Below the pieces are notes generated by a model. That model was not told the origin of the DNA. It saw only the letters and a list, made by a program, of their open reading frames with translations, and ran no database searches. The position numbers and the translations under genes were made by a program. From contig NZ_CP113064.1 in assembly GCF_026625805.1 (NCBI RefSeq), positions 3,140,657-3,204,656 of the forward strand: a DNA stretch of 64,000 bases, given 5' to 3'. Shown here in pieces: positions 43,699-51,520 of the stretch. Every line of letters begins with the position of its first letter. Positions within the stretch are counted from its first letter, which is position 1. The stretch comes from Brevundimonas sp. SL130. Lineage in GTDB: Bacteria > Pseudomonadota > Alphaproteobacteria > Caulobacterales > Caulobacteraceae.

Positions 43699-45204
43699 TC
43701 AGCCCATTGTCGGGATGACGAAGGAACTGTCCGAGTGCTCCAACGCCGAGTCAGGCCAGCGCGCGGTGACGGTCTTGGTCTTGGTCCAGAAGCGGACGCC
43801 CTCCATGCCATGCTGGTTGATGTCGCCGAAGGCCGAGCGCTTCCAGCCGCCGAAGGTGTGATAGGCGACCGGCACCGGGATGGGCACATTGATGCCGACC
43901 ATGCCGACATTGACCCGGGCGGCGAAGTCGCGGGCCGCACGACCGTTCTGGGTGAAGATGGCGACGCCGTTGCCGTACTGGTGGTTCGACGGCAGGGACA
44001 GGGCCTCTTCAAACGTCTCGGCGCGGACGATCTGCAGCACGGGGCCAAAGATCTCTTCCTGGTAGGATGACATCTCGGGCTTCACGTGGTCGAACAGCGA
44101 CGGGCCGATGAAATAGCCCTTCTCGTGGCCTTGCAGGCTGAAGTCGCGGCCGTCGACCACCAATTCGGCGCCTTCTTTGACGCCTTTGTCGATCCAGCCC
44201 ACGACCCGGTCACGATGGGTCTGGGTCACCACCGGGCCGTAGTGGGCTTCGGCGTCCGTCGACACCCCGACCTTCAACGACGGGATCTCCGCCACCAGCC
44301 GCTCGCGCAGCTCGTCCGCGGTCTTCTTGCCGACCGGCACAACCACCGGCAGGGCCATGCATCGTTCGCCGGCGCTGCCGAAAGCGGCGCCGGTCAAATC
44401 CTTGACCACCTGGGCCATGTCGGCGTCAGGCAGGACGATGCCGTGGTTCTTGGCCCCGCCCATGGCCTGAACCCGCTTATGGTTGGCGGCGCCGGTCTGA
44501 TAGACATAGTGGGCGATGTCGGACGAGCCGACGAAGCTGACGGCGTGAATCAGCGGATGGGTCAGGATGGCGTCGACCGCCGTCTTGTCGCCGTGGACCA
44601 CGTTCAGCACCCCGTTCGGCGCCCCGGCCTCGAGCATCAGTTCAGCCAGCCGCACCGGCAGGGACGGGTCTCGCTCGGACGGCTTCAGCACGAAGGTGTT
44701 GCCGACCGCGATGGCCACCCCGAACATCCACATCGGGATCATGCTGGGGAAGTTGAACGGGGTGATGCCCGCCACCACGCCGAGCGGCTGGCGCATCGAA
44801 TAGACGTCGATGCCGGGGCCGGCGCCTTGGGTGTATTCGCCCTTCAGAGCATGCGGAATGCCGCAGGCGAATTCGATGACTTCCAGACCGCGCTGGATGT
44901 CGCCTTTCGAGTCGGCGATGACCTTGCCGTGTTCGCTGCTGAGCAATTCGGCCAGTTCATCCATCCGCCCCTCGACCAGGCGTTTGAAGTCGAACATGAC
45001 GCGGGCGCGGCGTTGCGGATTGGTGCTGGCCCAGCCGTCGAAGGCGTTCTGGGCCGCCTGGACCGCGCGATCGACCTCGCCGACGCTGGCCAGCTGGACG
45101 CGGGCCTGGACCTCGCCGGTGTTGGGATTGAAGACGTCGCCGAAACGACCGGACGCACCGTCGAAGGCCGATCCGTCGATGAAATGGCGAATGTCACGCA
45201 CCAT
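43699..45204 (-). CDS. mmsA: Methylmalonate-semialdehyde dehydrogenase (CoA-acylating)
   Basis: An NAD- and CoA-dependent aldehyde dehydrogenase of 501 residues that turns methylmalonate or malonate semialdehyde into propionyl- or acetyl-CoA in valine and myo-inositol breakdown. The family opening MVRDIRHFIDGSAFDG, the Asn-containing GITPFNFPSMIPMWMFGVA, the GSSDIAHYVY cofactor loop and the catalytic Cys in GSAGERCMALPV (near 284) are all clear. The lack of the usual glutamate general base is normal in this branch. It stands alone with a long upstream region. Confidence 0.94.
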   Translation of the reverse strand: MVRDIRHFIDGSAFDGASGRFGDVFNPNTGEVQARVQLASVGEVDRAVQAAQNAFDGWASTNPQRRARVMFDFKRLVEGRMDELAELLSSEHGKVIADSKGDIQRGLEVIEFACGIPHALKGEYTQGAGPGIDVYSMRQPLGVVAGITPFNFPSMIPMWMFGVAIAVGNTFVLKPSERDPSLPVRLAELMLEAGAPNGVLNVVHGDKTAVDAILTHPLIHAVSFVGSSDIAHYVYQTGAANHKRVQAMGGAKNHGIVLPDADMAQVVKDLTGAAFGSAGERCMALPVVVPVGKKTADELRERLVAEIPSLKVGVSTDAEAHYGPVVTQTHRDRVVGWIDKGVKEGAELVVDGRDFSLQGHEKGYFIGPSLFDHVKPEMSSYQEEIFGPVLQIVRAETFEEALSLPSNHQYGNGVAIFTQNGRAARDFAARVNVGMVGINVPIPVPVAYHTFGGWKRSAFGDINQHGMEGVRFWTKTKTVTARWPDSALEHSDSSFVIPTMG

Positions 45205-45568
45205 ACCTGAGATTCCCTATGACGTTATTGCTGTTGCAGCCGTCATAGCAGGCAGGATCGCCCTCTTGCAGCCCCAGACGGCGAAAAACCCGCCCATCCC
45301 GTGCAAGGCCCCGGATCGAGACCTCGAAGATAGCGACAATAGTTCTCAACTAGACCGGTCCGACAAAGAGCGTGAAGACGGCAACATTGCAGCCCCAAAA
45401 GAGCAGTCCATGAATTTGCTAATGATTATCATGGCTAATATTTGTTGCCGTACTGAAATATATGTTCTCGTTCTCCCCCAAGTTGATATACGATCCGTCA
45501 ATTCAACCGTCGGCGTTAACTCTCCCTTCTAGTGGAGAGGCGCCGTCCGGATGGGTGGGAGACGAAAA
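45205..45568. other. Long intergenic region with repeated motifs and a Fur-like site
   Basis: There is no convincing gene here. TTGCAGCC occurs three times (45234, 45266 and 45387), the last two extended as TTGCAGCCCCA. An AT-rich stretch at 45418-45436 (GCTAATGATTATCATGGCT) matches 13 of 19 positions of the classical Fur consensus. The region separates divergent mmsA and a sensor kinase and probably carries both promoters. Confidence 0.45.
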
Positions 45569-46741
45569 ATGGAGCCGTTTGCACAGAGCATCCTGATGGA
45601 TGCCCCTATGGCGATTGTCGCGGTCGATAGATCCGGGCACGTCCGTTGCGCCAATGCGACGGCCGAACGGTTCTTTGGCCGTTGCTTGATCGCGCCGCCC
45701 GCAGACATTTCCGATCTGATCGATGATTTCGACACCGCAGTGCTGAATTCACCTTCCGCTGTAAAAGACATCAATGCGTTGAGCCGGAGTTCCGGAAAGG
45801 ACCTTTACCGCCGTGCGCGGCGATTTGACGGTCGGCAAGCCTTCGTGGATTTGCAAGCCGCCCCGTTCTCAAAAGCGGGCGAAAATCTGGTGACGCTGTT
45901 CATTCTGGACATGACGGCCTCGGTCGAGGCCGAAACCGCACTTCAGGACGTCAAGTTGCAGATCATCCACAACTGGAGACTGAACTCCCTGGGGGAGGTG
46001 GCCTCGATGTTGGCGCATGAGCTGAATCAGCCCTTGGGCGCGGCCGTCAACTATCTGGCGGCGGCGGAATCCGCGTTCCGACGACGCGGAGTCGATGCGT
46101 CCGAGACGGCTGACATGATGAGCTCGGCCAAGGGCCAGATTGAACGTGCGACCGACATCATTCGACGGTTCCGATCGCTTCTGGCCCACGATACAGGCTT
46201 TCAAACCCGTGAGAACGTCGCCGCCGTGATTGACGAGATCATGCCGATTCTGCACGTTCATGCTCGAGAGACAGAGGCGGAGCTCGCCGTATGGATTGAT
46301 CCTGCCGACTTCACGCGTTGCGACCGCGTTCAACTGCAGCAGGTGATCCTGAACCTGGCCAGAAACGCCATGGACGCACCGCGGGTCGGGACGCCGCGCA
46401 AGGTTGAGATTTCAGGGCGACAGACGCCGGACGGCTACCTCATGGTCGTCAGCGACAATGGGCCGGGCGTGGCCGCTGAGATGGTCGACAGGCTGTTCGA
46501 CCCGCTCGTCAGCAGCAAGCCGGGCGGAATGGGTCTAGGCCTTTCAATCTGTCGCACCATCGTCGAGGCCCATGGCGGCGCCATCGAGCTAGGGTCCAGC
46601 CCCCAGGGCGGCGCCGCTTTCGCCTTCACACTCAATGCCAACGTGCACGATTTTCATCGCCCCAGCGGCACAGACGACACCAACGCCGCCCCGGACGATT
46701 ACAGTCAAGACGCCGTCACGCCGAATGCCCGACGGGCATGA
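45569..46741 (+). CDS. FixL-like PAS sensor histidine kinase
   Basis: A soluble kinase of 390 residues from ATG 45569, which has GGGAG at good spacing; ATG 45551 is the alternative. A PAS domain (about 8-115, starting ILMDAPMAIVAVDRSGHVRC) leads to the H-box LGEVASMLAHELNQPLGAAV (His near 150). The ATPase domain shows LQQVILNLARNAMDA, SDNGPGVAAEM and GGMGLGLSICRTI. The arrangement is that of FixL/DctB-type kinases, but no FixJ-type regulator is adjacent, and whether the PAS binds haem cannot be told. Its composition looks less GC-rich than the surrounding core genes. Confidence 0.88.
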   Translation: MEPFAQSILMDAPMAIVAVDRSGHVRCANATAERFFGRCLIAPPADISDLIDDFDTAVLNSPSAVKDINALSRSSGKDLYRRARRFDGRQAFVDLQAAPFSKAGENLVTLFILDMTASVEAETALQDVKLQIIHNWRLNSLGEVASMLAHELNQPLGAAVNYLAAAESAFRRRGVDASETADMMSSAKGQIERATDIIRRFRSLLAHDTGFQTRENVAAVIDEIMPILHVHARETEAELAVWIDPADFTRCDRVQLQQVILNLARNAMDAPRVGTPRKVEISGRQTPDGYLMVVSDNGPGVAAEMVDRLFDPLVSSKPGGMGLGLSICRTIVEAHGGAIELGSSPQGGAAFAFTLNANVHDFHRPSGTDDTNAAPDDYSQDAVTPNARRA

Positions 46742-46814
46742 TCTCTGTCGGGAGCCCAAAGCGACGTCAGGTAGGTACAAACCACTATTGAAAGCCGCCC
46801 CCTCTAGATTAGAA

Positions 46815-46864
46815 TTCAACCATGGGTTCTCGGGAAATCTTCAACCATGGGTTCACGAGGAATC
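46815..46864. repeat. 25-bp tandem duplication over the MarR start
   Basis: Bases 46815-46839 are repeated at 46840-46864 with 22 of 25 identical; both begin TTCAACCATGGGTTC. Each copy carries an ATG, in different frames because 25 is not a multiple of three. Only the second opens the MarR gene. Confidence 0.85.
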
Positions 46865-47392
46865 ATTGCGGCCGGATTCATGCCGGCCGATGAAAACACA
46901 GCCACGACGCTGATCGCCTTCGACGCACTCATCCAGCGATTGGACCAACTTCTCGATGATCTGCTCGTCGATGACAGTCTGAACCAAACGACCTTCCAGG
47001 CTTTGAACGTCATAGAAGACGCGGGTCGGCGCGGGCTCAGGCAATGCGTTCTGGCCGAGACTCTGCAACTGCCGGCGGCGACCATATCGCGACTGGTCGA
47101 TACTCTCGTCAAAAACGACCTGATCGGCCGCAGCGCTCATCCCACAGACCGGCGCGTCACCATGTTGACGTTGACAACGGCCGGAGAGAAACGCCTTGCG
47201 CGGCGGCGCGCCGACTATCGCAGCCTGGCAAAGGCGCTCCCCCTCGAAGCCGCAGAGGCCATGCGAAGCGTGGCGCCGCAACTGGACTTTGTCATTCGGG
47301 CGCTCACGCCGGCTCCGTCGGGCGAATCCACCTGCGACAGAACGCCCAAAAGGTTGCAGGCCACAACCATTCCACGCGTCAACTCAGATTAA
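46847..47392 (+). CDS. MarR-family transcriptional regulator
   Basis: A winged-helix regulator of 181 residues. The helix-turn-helix lies at about 55-95 (GLRQCVLAETLQLPAATISR, LVDTLVKNDLIGR) with the wing Arg/Asp signature SAHPTDRRVTMLTLTTAGEK. The start is ATG 46847 (or 46880), just inside a tandem duplication. It lies between the FixL-like kinase and the chemoreceptor on the same strand. Its stop codon TAA is part of a CtrA-like site for the next gene. The ligand is unknown. Confidence 0.88.
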   Translation: MGSRGIIAAGFMPADENTATTLIAFDALIQRLDQLLDDLLVDDSLNQTTFQALNVIEDAGRRGLRQCVLAETLQLPAATISRLVDTLVKNDLIGRSAHPTDRRVTMLTLTTAGEKRLARRRADYRSLAKALPLEAAEAMRSVAPQLDFVIRALTPAPSGESTCDRTPKRLQATTIPRVNSD

Positions 47393-47404
47393 CCCTGACT
47401 TAGC
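47389..47404 (+). promoter_or_regulatory. Candidate CtrA box upstream of the chemoreceptor
   Basis: TTAA-CCCTGAC-TTAGC differs at one base from TTAA-N7-TTAAC. It starts on the MarR stop codon and ends 41 bases before the chemoreceptor ATG, a usual distance for a CtrA-activated promoter. Confidence 0.5.
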
Positions 47405-47445
47405 TCCGAGTGTTCACCCTTTCCCAATCATAAGAAAGGGCGAGC

Positions 47446-49062
47446 ATGTCGACTGATATGGAGCTTCAGAAACGGCTGAATTTTCTGAAGCTGGACACTC
47501 GCGCCAAGACGGCGCTTTCACAAACGCGACCGGCGATCGAGGCGGCGATCGGGCAGAGCCTGGACGCATTCTATGATCAGGTCCGCGCCACCCCCGACGT
47601 TGCGCACTTTTTCAGCTCCGAAAGCCATATCGCCGGGGCCAAAAACGCTCAATCCAGGCACTGGTCGCTTTTGGCCTCGGGGGAATTCACACCCGAATAT
47701 GTCGAGGGCGCCCGTCGAATTGGACAGATCCATGCCCGGATCGGGCTTGAGCCCCGCTGGTACATCGGGGGCTATGGACTGATCCTCAACGGTCTCATCA
47801 AGGCCATCGTCAAAGCTCACGCCGCCAAGCGCGGCCCGTTCGGCCGCAAGACCGACGGAGACGCCCTGGGCGAGGCCATCGCCAGCGTGGTCAAGGCCGC
47901 CATGCTGGACATGGACATCGTCATCTCCCTGTACCTCGAAGCGGCCGAAACCGCCCGGCGCGAGGCGGACGAGAAGCGCGTCCAGGCCGAAGCCGAACAA
48001 AGCCGCGTCGTTGCGGCCACGGCGGACGCCCTGACCGCCCTGGCCCAGGGCGATCTGACGGCCCGGATCCATACCGACTTCCCCGGCAGCTACGCGCGGT
48101 TGAAGGATGACTTCAACACGGCCATGGCCCAACTGGACGCCGCCATGGCGGAGATCTCCGGCAACACCCAGGCTATGCAGGCCGGCGCCGGCGAAATCAG
48201 CGAGGCGGCCGACGACCTGTCGCGGCGCACCGAACAACAGGCCGCGACGCTGGAAGAGACCGCCGCCGCCCTGGACGAGATCACCGCCACGGTGAAGAAG
48301 ACCGCAGAGGGCGCCAACCAGGCGGCGACGGTCGTGGAGACGTCACGCGTCGCGGCGGAAAAGTCGCGAGAGATTGTTCACCGCGCGGTCGACGCCATGG
48401 GCGCGATCGAGTCATCGGCCGACAAGATCGGGCTGATCATCGGCGTCATCGACGAGATCGCCTTCCAGACCAATCTGCTGGCCCTGAACGCCGGGGTCGA
48501 GGCGGCGCGTGCGGGCGAGGCCGGTCGCGGCTTTGCTGTCGTGGCCTCCGAAGTCCGGGCCCTGGCTCAACGTTCCGCCGAGGCGGCGCGCGAGATCAAG
48601 TCGCTGATCACGGAATCCTCCGTGCAGGTTAAATCGGGCGTCAGCCTGGTCGGCGAGACGGGGGAGGCCCTGTCGGCGATCGTCGCGCGCGTGATGGAAA
48701 TCGACCAGCTGATGTCCGAAATCACCGCCTCCACCCAGGAACAGTCCACGGCGCTGCACCAGGTCAATACGGCGGTGAACCAGATGGACCAGGTGACCCA
48801 ACAAAATGCTGCGATGGTCGAGGAATCCACGGCCGCCAGCCACAACCTGACGCAGGAGGGCGCGCGTCTGGCCTCGCTTGTCGCCCGGTTCCAGATGACG
48901 AACCAAGGCGGTGGCCGGCAGACGGGCGGCGCCGCAGCCAGGCCGACAAGCAGCGCCCACCCGCCGTCCGCGCCGCGCCCTGTCGCTAAACCGGCGCTCC
49001 GGCAGGCGGGATCGGCGGCCCTGGCCGCAGCCCCCCAGGCGAGCGATTGGGAAGAATTCTAA
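47446..49062 (+). CDS. Globin-coupled chemoreceptor (HemAT-like)
   Basis: A cytoplasmic methyl-accepting protein of 538 residues with no transmembrane helix. Residues 1-165 are a protoglobin domain: [20 protein letters not shown], then [20 protein letters not shown], where the His after IGQI is the expected proximal haem ligand. A HAMP-like stretch follows ([14 protein letters not shown], about 195-245). The signalling hairpin tip reads [21 protein letters not shown] Pro/Ala-rich tail ends in DWEEF, resembling the CheR-tether pentapeptides at the ends of some receptors. It should sense oxygen for aerotaxis through CheA/W. Confidence 0.93.
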   Translation: MSTDMELQKRLNFLKLDTRAKTALSQTRPAIEAAIGQSLDAFYDQVRATPDVAHFFSSESHIAGAKNAQSRHWSLLASGEFTPEYVEGARRIGQIHARIGLEPRWYIGGYGLILNGLIKAIVKAHAAKRGPFGRKTDGDALGEAIASVVKAAMLDMDIVISLYLEAAETARREADEKRVQAEAEQSRVVAATADALTALAQGDLTARIHTDFPGSYARLKDDFNTAMAQLDAAMAEISGNTQAMQAGAGEISEAADDLSRRTEQQAATLEETAAALDEITATVKKTAEGANQAATVVETSRVAAEKSREIVHRAVDAMGAIESSADKIGLIIGVIDEIAFQTNLLALNAGVEAARAGEAGRGFAVVASEVRALAQRSAEAAREIKSLITESSVQVKSGVSLVGETGEALSAIVARVMEIDQLMSEITASTQEQSTALHQVNTAVNQMDQVTQQNAAMVEESTAASHNLTQEGARLASLVARFQMTNQGGGRQTGGAAARPTSSAHPPSAPRPVAKPALRQAGSAALAAAPQASDWEEF

Positions 49063-49072
49063 CGCGGGCGCG

Positions 49073-49810
49073 TCACCACGCGATCGGCTTGCCGTCCCAG
49101 GCAAAGAAGCGGCCGCTGTCCGAAGGCTGAAGCCCATCGACGACCTGGAGGAGCGCCCGCGCGGATTCAGCCGGCGACAGACGCCCGGCGACCGGCGAAC
49201 GGGCGGGGAACGCGGCGCTGAGACCCGTCTCGACCGTGCCCGGATGCAGAGCCGCGCAAATCCCCAGCGGGTGGGTCCGCCGGTGCTCGACCGCCAGGGT
49301 GGCGATGAACATGTTCAGCGCCGCCTTGGACGCCCTGTAGCCGTACCAGCCCCCCAGCCGATTGTCGGACAGGCTGCCGACGCGTGCGGAAAGAGCCGCA
49401 AAGACGCTGGGCCGGTCGCGCGGAATCAGCGGCAGGAAATGCTTCGCCACCAATGCCGGGCCGACAGCATTGACCAGGAACAGCTGCTGGAGCACCGCCG
49501 CGTCCAGGGCGCGCATGGTCTTCTCAGGCTCGATCCCTTGTCCGTGAAGCACGCCCGTCGCGACGAGAACCCGCGTGGGCCGCCCCAGGGCCGAGACGAC
49601 CTCGGCGGCGCGTGCAATCTGCGCCTCGTCGGTGATGTCCGTCTCGACAAAGGTCCAGCCGGCCTCGGTCGGCCAATCCGCCGGGCGGTTTCGTCCAAGC
49701 CCCGCCAGTCCCTCATAGCGCCGTTGCGCCCACAGTTCTCGCAGCAAGGCGGCGCCTATGCCGCCCCCGGCCCCGACCACGACCGCGAGACCTTCCGCCC
49801 GCTCAGTCAT
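49073..49810 (-). CDS. Short-chain dehydrogenase/reductase
   Basis: An NAD(P)-dependent oxidoreductase of 245 residues, starting at ATG 49810. The dinucleotide loop is VVVGAGGGIGAALLRE (about 9-24), the Ser of the catalytic tetrad lies in ALSARVGSLSDN, and the Tyr/Lys pair is in GWYGYRASKAALNMF (near 151-155). The C-terminal part resembles C-factor/SDR proteins with HPGTVETGLSAAFPA. It is convergent with the chemoreceptor gene. A receiver-domain remnant overlaps its start. Substrate unknown. Confidence 0.9.
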   Translation of the reverse strand: MTERAEGLAVVVGAGGGIGAALLRELWAQRRYEGLAGLGRNRPADWPTEAGWTFVETDITDEAQIARAAEVVSALGRPTRVLVATGVLHGQGIEPEKTMRALDAAVLQQLFLVNAVGPALVAKHFLPLIPRDRPSVFAALSARVGSLSDNRLGGWYGYRASKAALNMFIATLAVEHRRTHPLGICAALHPGTVETGLSAAFPARSPVAGRLSPAESARALLQVVDGLQPSDSGRFFAWDGKPIAW

Positions 49811-49900
49811 CGGACAGAATCTCATCGACCCGGCGCACCAGGGCTTTCGGTTCAAACGGCTTGGTCATGATGTGCATCCCAGGATCAAGGTCGCCGCCGC
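49803..49900 (-). pseudogene. C-terminal remnant of a receiver domain
   Basis: The frame ends in DLDPGMHIMTKPFEPKALVR then RVDEILSDD and a stop overlapping the SDR start. This is the last third of a receiver domain, with the conserved Lys of TKPF. Upstream the similarity stops and the reading becomes Arg-rich noise, so most of the original gene is gone. The remnant resembles hybrid-kinase receivers. Confidence 0.6.
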
Positions 49901-50240
49901 GATACGCTCGGCGTCTCGCCTGACGGGGCCTGCGCTTTTTGGATCGTAAGGGTCGGATTCCGTCAAACGCCTTCACCTCCGCCACGCCTCGGCCAAAGGG
50001 GCGCTCGGGCGTAGAAACACACGAAAAGCTCTACGGTTCATCCCCACTCACGGATGACCGCAAGCGCCGGCCGAGAATTGGGCAGCGCCGCGCCCGATAA
50101 GCGCGAAACCGTACAGAACACCGCCTTACCGTGACACTTAAACCACCGGAACCATTAAAGAAATTTCGCCAAAAATGGAACTGAGTCCGCGCCCGGCCAT
50201 TTCATTGCGCGGCCCGGCTTGGCGGGTCGGAGCGCATGTC
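49901..50240. other. Intergenic region without a gene
   Basis: About 340 bases between the receiver remnant and the glycosyltransferase gene. No coding stretch, repeat or clear promoter element is visible. The last 100 bases are less GC-rich and probably contain the promoter of the glycosyltransferase pair. Confidence 0.5.
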
Positions 50241-51371
50241 ATGAAGATCGCGCAGGTCACCCCGCTTTACGAGGCCGTCCCTCCGAAGCTGTATGGAGGA
50301 ACCGAGCGCGTCGTGGCGCATCTGACGGACGCCCTGGTGGATCTGGGCCACGACGTCACCCTGTTCGCCAGCGCTGACGCCCAGACCCGGGCGCGCCTGA
50401 TCCCGGTTCGCGACCAGGCTATCCGCCTCGACCCCGCGCCTTTGAAGTCCGACCTTGCCGCCCACCTGTCGATGCTGGGCGAAGTTCTGGACCGCGTGGA
50501 TGAGTTCGACGTCGTCCATTTTCATACCGACATGATCCATTTCCCGCTGTTCAGACCCTATGCGGACAAGACCCTGACCACCCTGCACGGTCGCCTGGAC
50601 ATGAAAGACCTGCCGGGCGTCTACCGCCGGTGGGGTGAGTTCGGGCTCATCTCGATTTCCGACGACCAGCGCAAACCGCTTCCGCTCGCCAACTGGCAGG
50701 CCACCGTCCATCACGGCATGCCGGGCGAACAGTATGTGTTCTCGCGTCGTTCAGAGGGGTATCTGGCGTTCCTGGGACGGATATCGCCCGAGAAGCGGCC
50801 GGATCGCGCCATCGAGATCGCGACCAAGCTGGGCATGCGTCTGAAGATCGCCGCCAAGGTCGATGCTGCGGACAAGATCTACTGGGAAGACACCATTCGG
50901 CCCATGGTCGAAGGCAATCCGCTGATCGAGTTCGTCGGCGAGATCGGCGACCACCAGAAGTCGGCCTTCCTGGGCGGCGCCGACGCCCTGCTGTTCCCGA
51001 TCGACTGGCCCGAGCCCTTCGGCCTGGTGATGATCGAGGCCATGGCCTGCGGCACGCCTGTGGTCGCCTTCCGTTGCGGCTCCACGACGGAGATCATCGA
51101 GGACGGCGCCACCGGCTTCCTGGTGGACACCATGGAGCAGGCCGTCGCTGCGGCCGGCCGCGTTCATCTGCTGGACCGCGAGGCCGTCAGGGCCAGGTTC
51201 GACCTGCGCTTCTCAGCCACCGCAATGGCCCGCCGTTATCTGGACGTCTATGGCGACCTGCTGGCGCGTCGTCCGTTCGCCGGGGCGGCCTTGGCTGAGG
51301 AAATCCGCAAGGACATCGTCACGCCCCTGCGTCCCCTCTCCGAAGACCGGAGCTTCGCTGCGATCGCATAG
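50241..51371 (+). CDS. Family 4 glycosyltransferase
   Basis: A GT-B retaining transferase of 376 residues, starting at ATG 50241 (MKIAQVTPLYEAVPPKLYGG), the usual family opening; the frame upstream is a leader. The acceptor domain has GTERVVAHLTDALVDLGH. The donor domain starts at YLAFLGRISPEKRPDRAIEI, and the nucleotide-sugar Glu motif is PFGLVMIEAMACGTPVVAFR (about 264-283). It is followed 150 bases later by a glycogen-debranching-type gene, and I recall the same pair in other alphaproteobacteria. The product could be a storage or protective glucan, but that is inference. Confidence 0.9.
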   Translation: MKIAQVTPLYEAVPPKLYGGTERVVAHLTDALVDLGHDVTLFASADAQTRARLIPVRDQAIRLDPAPLKSDLAAHLSMLGEVLDRVDEFDVVHFHTDMIHFPLFRPYADKTLTTLHGRLDMKDLPGVYRRWGEFGLISISDDQRKPLPLANWQATVHHGMPGEQYVFSRRSEGYLAFLGRISPEKRPDRAIEIATKLGMRLKIAAKVDAADKIYWEDTIRPMVEGNPLIEFVGEIGDHQKSAFLGGADALLFPIDWPEPFGLVMIEAMACGTPVVAFRCGSTTEIIEDGATGFLVDTMEQAVAAAGRVHLLDREAVRARFDLRFSATAMARRYLDVYGDLLARRPFAGAALAEEIRKDIVTPLRPLSEDRSFAAIA

Positions 51372-51402
51372 GCGCCGCCTTGGCGGTTTCACGAAGAAAT
51401 AC

Positions 51403-51431
51403 AGGCGGCGAAGGTGAACCCTCCGCCGCCT
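51403..51431. terminator. Weak hairpin after the glycosyltransferase
   Basis: AGGCGGCG (51403-51410) pairs with CGCCGCCT (51424-51431) around 13 bases. No T-run follows on the plus strand, so it may only partly terminate. Confidence 0.35.
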
Positions 51432-51520
51432 TCGCCATTTGATCACTCAAGCGGCTCCGCAACGTCGCACTCGGGTGGAATAGGCTCGGGACTGGCCTCA
51501 AACGACAAGGGAGAGACCAC

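Noticed and set aside
50140..50200. GGAAC motifs as general-stress (EcfG-type) promoters of the glycosyltransferase
   Set aside because: No CGTT-like -10 at 16-17 bases from either GGAAC.
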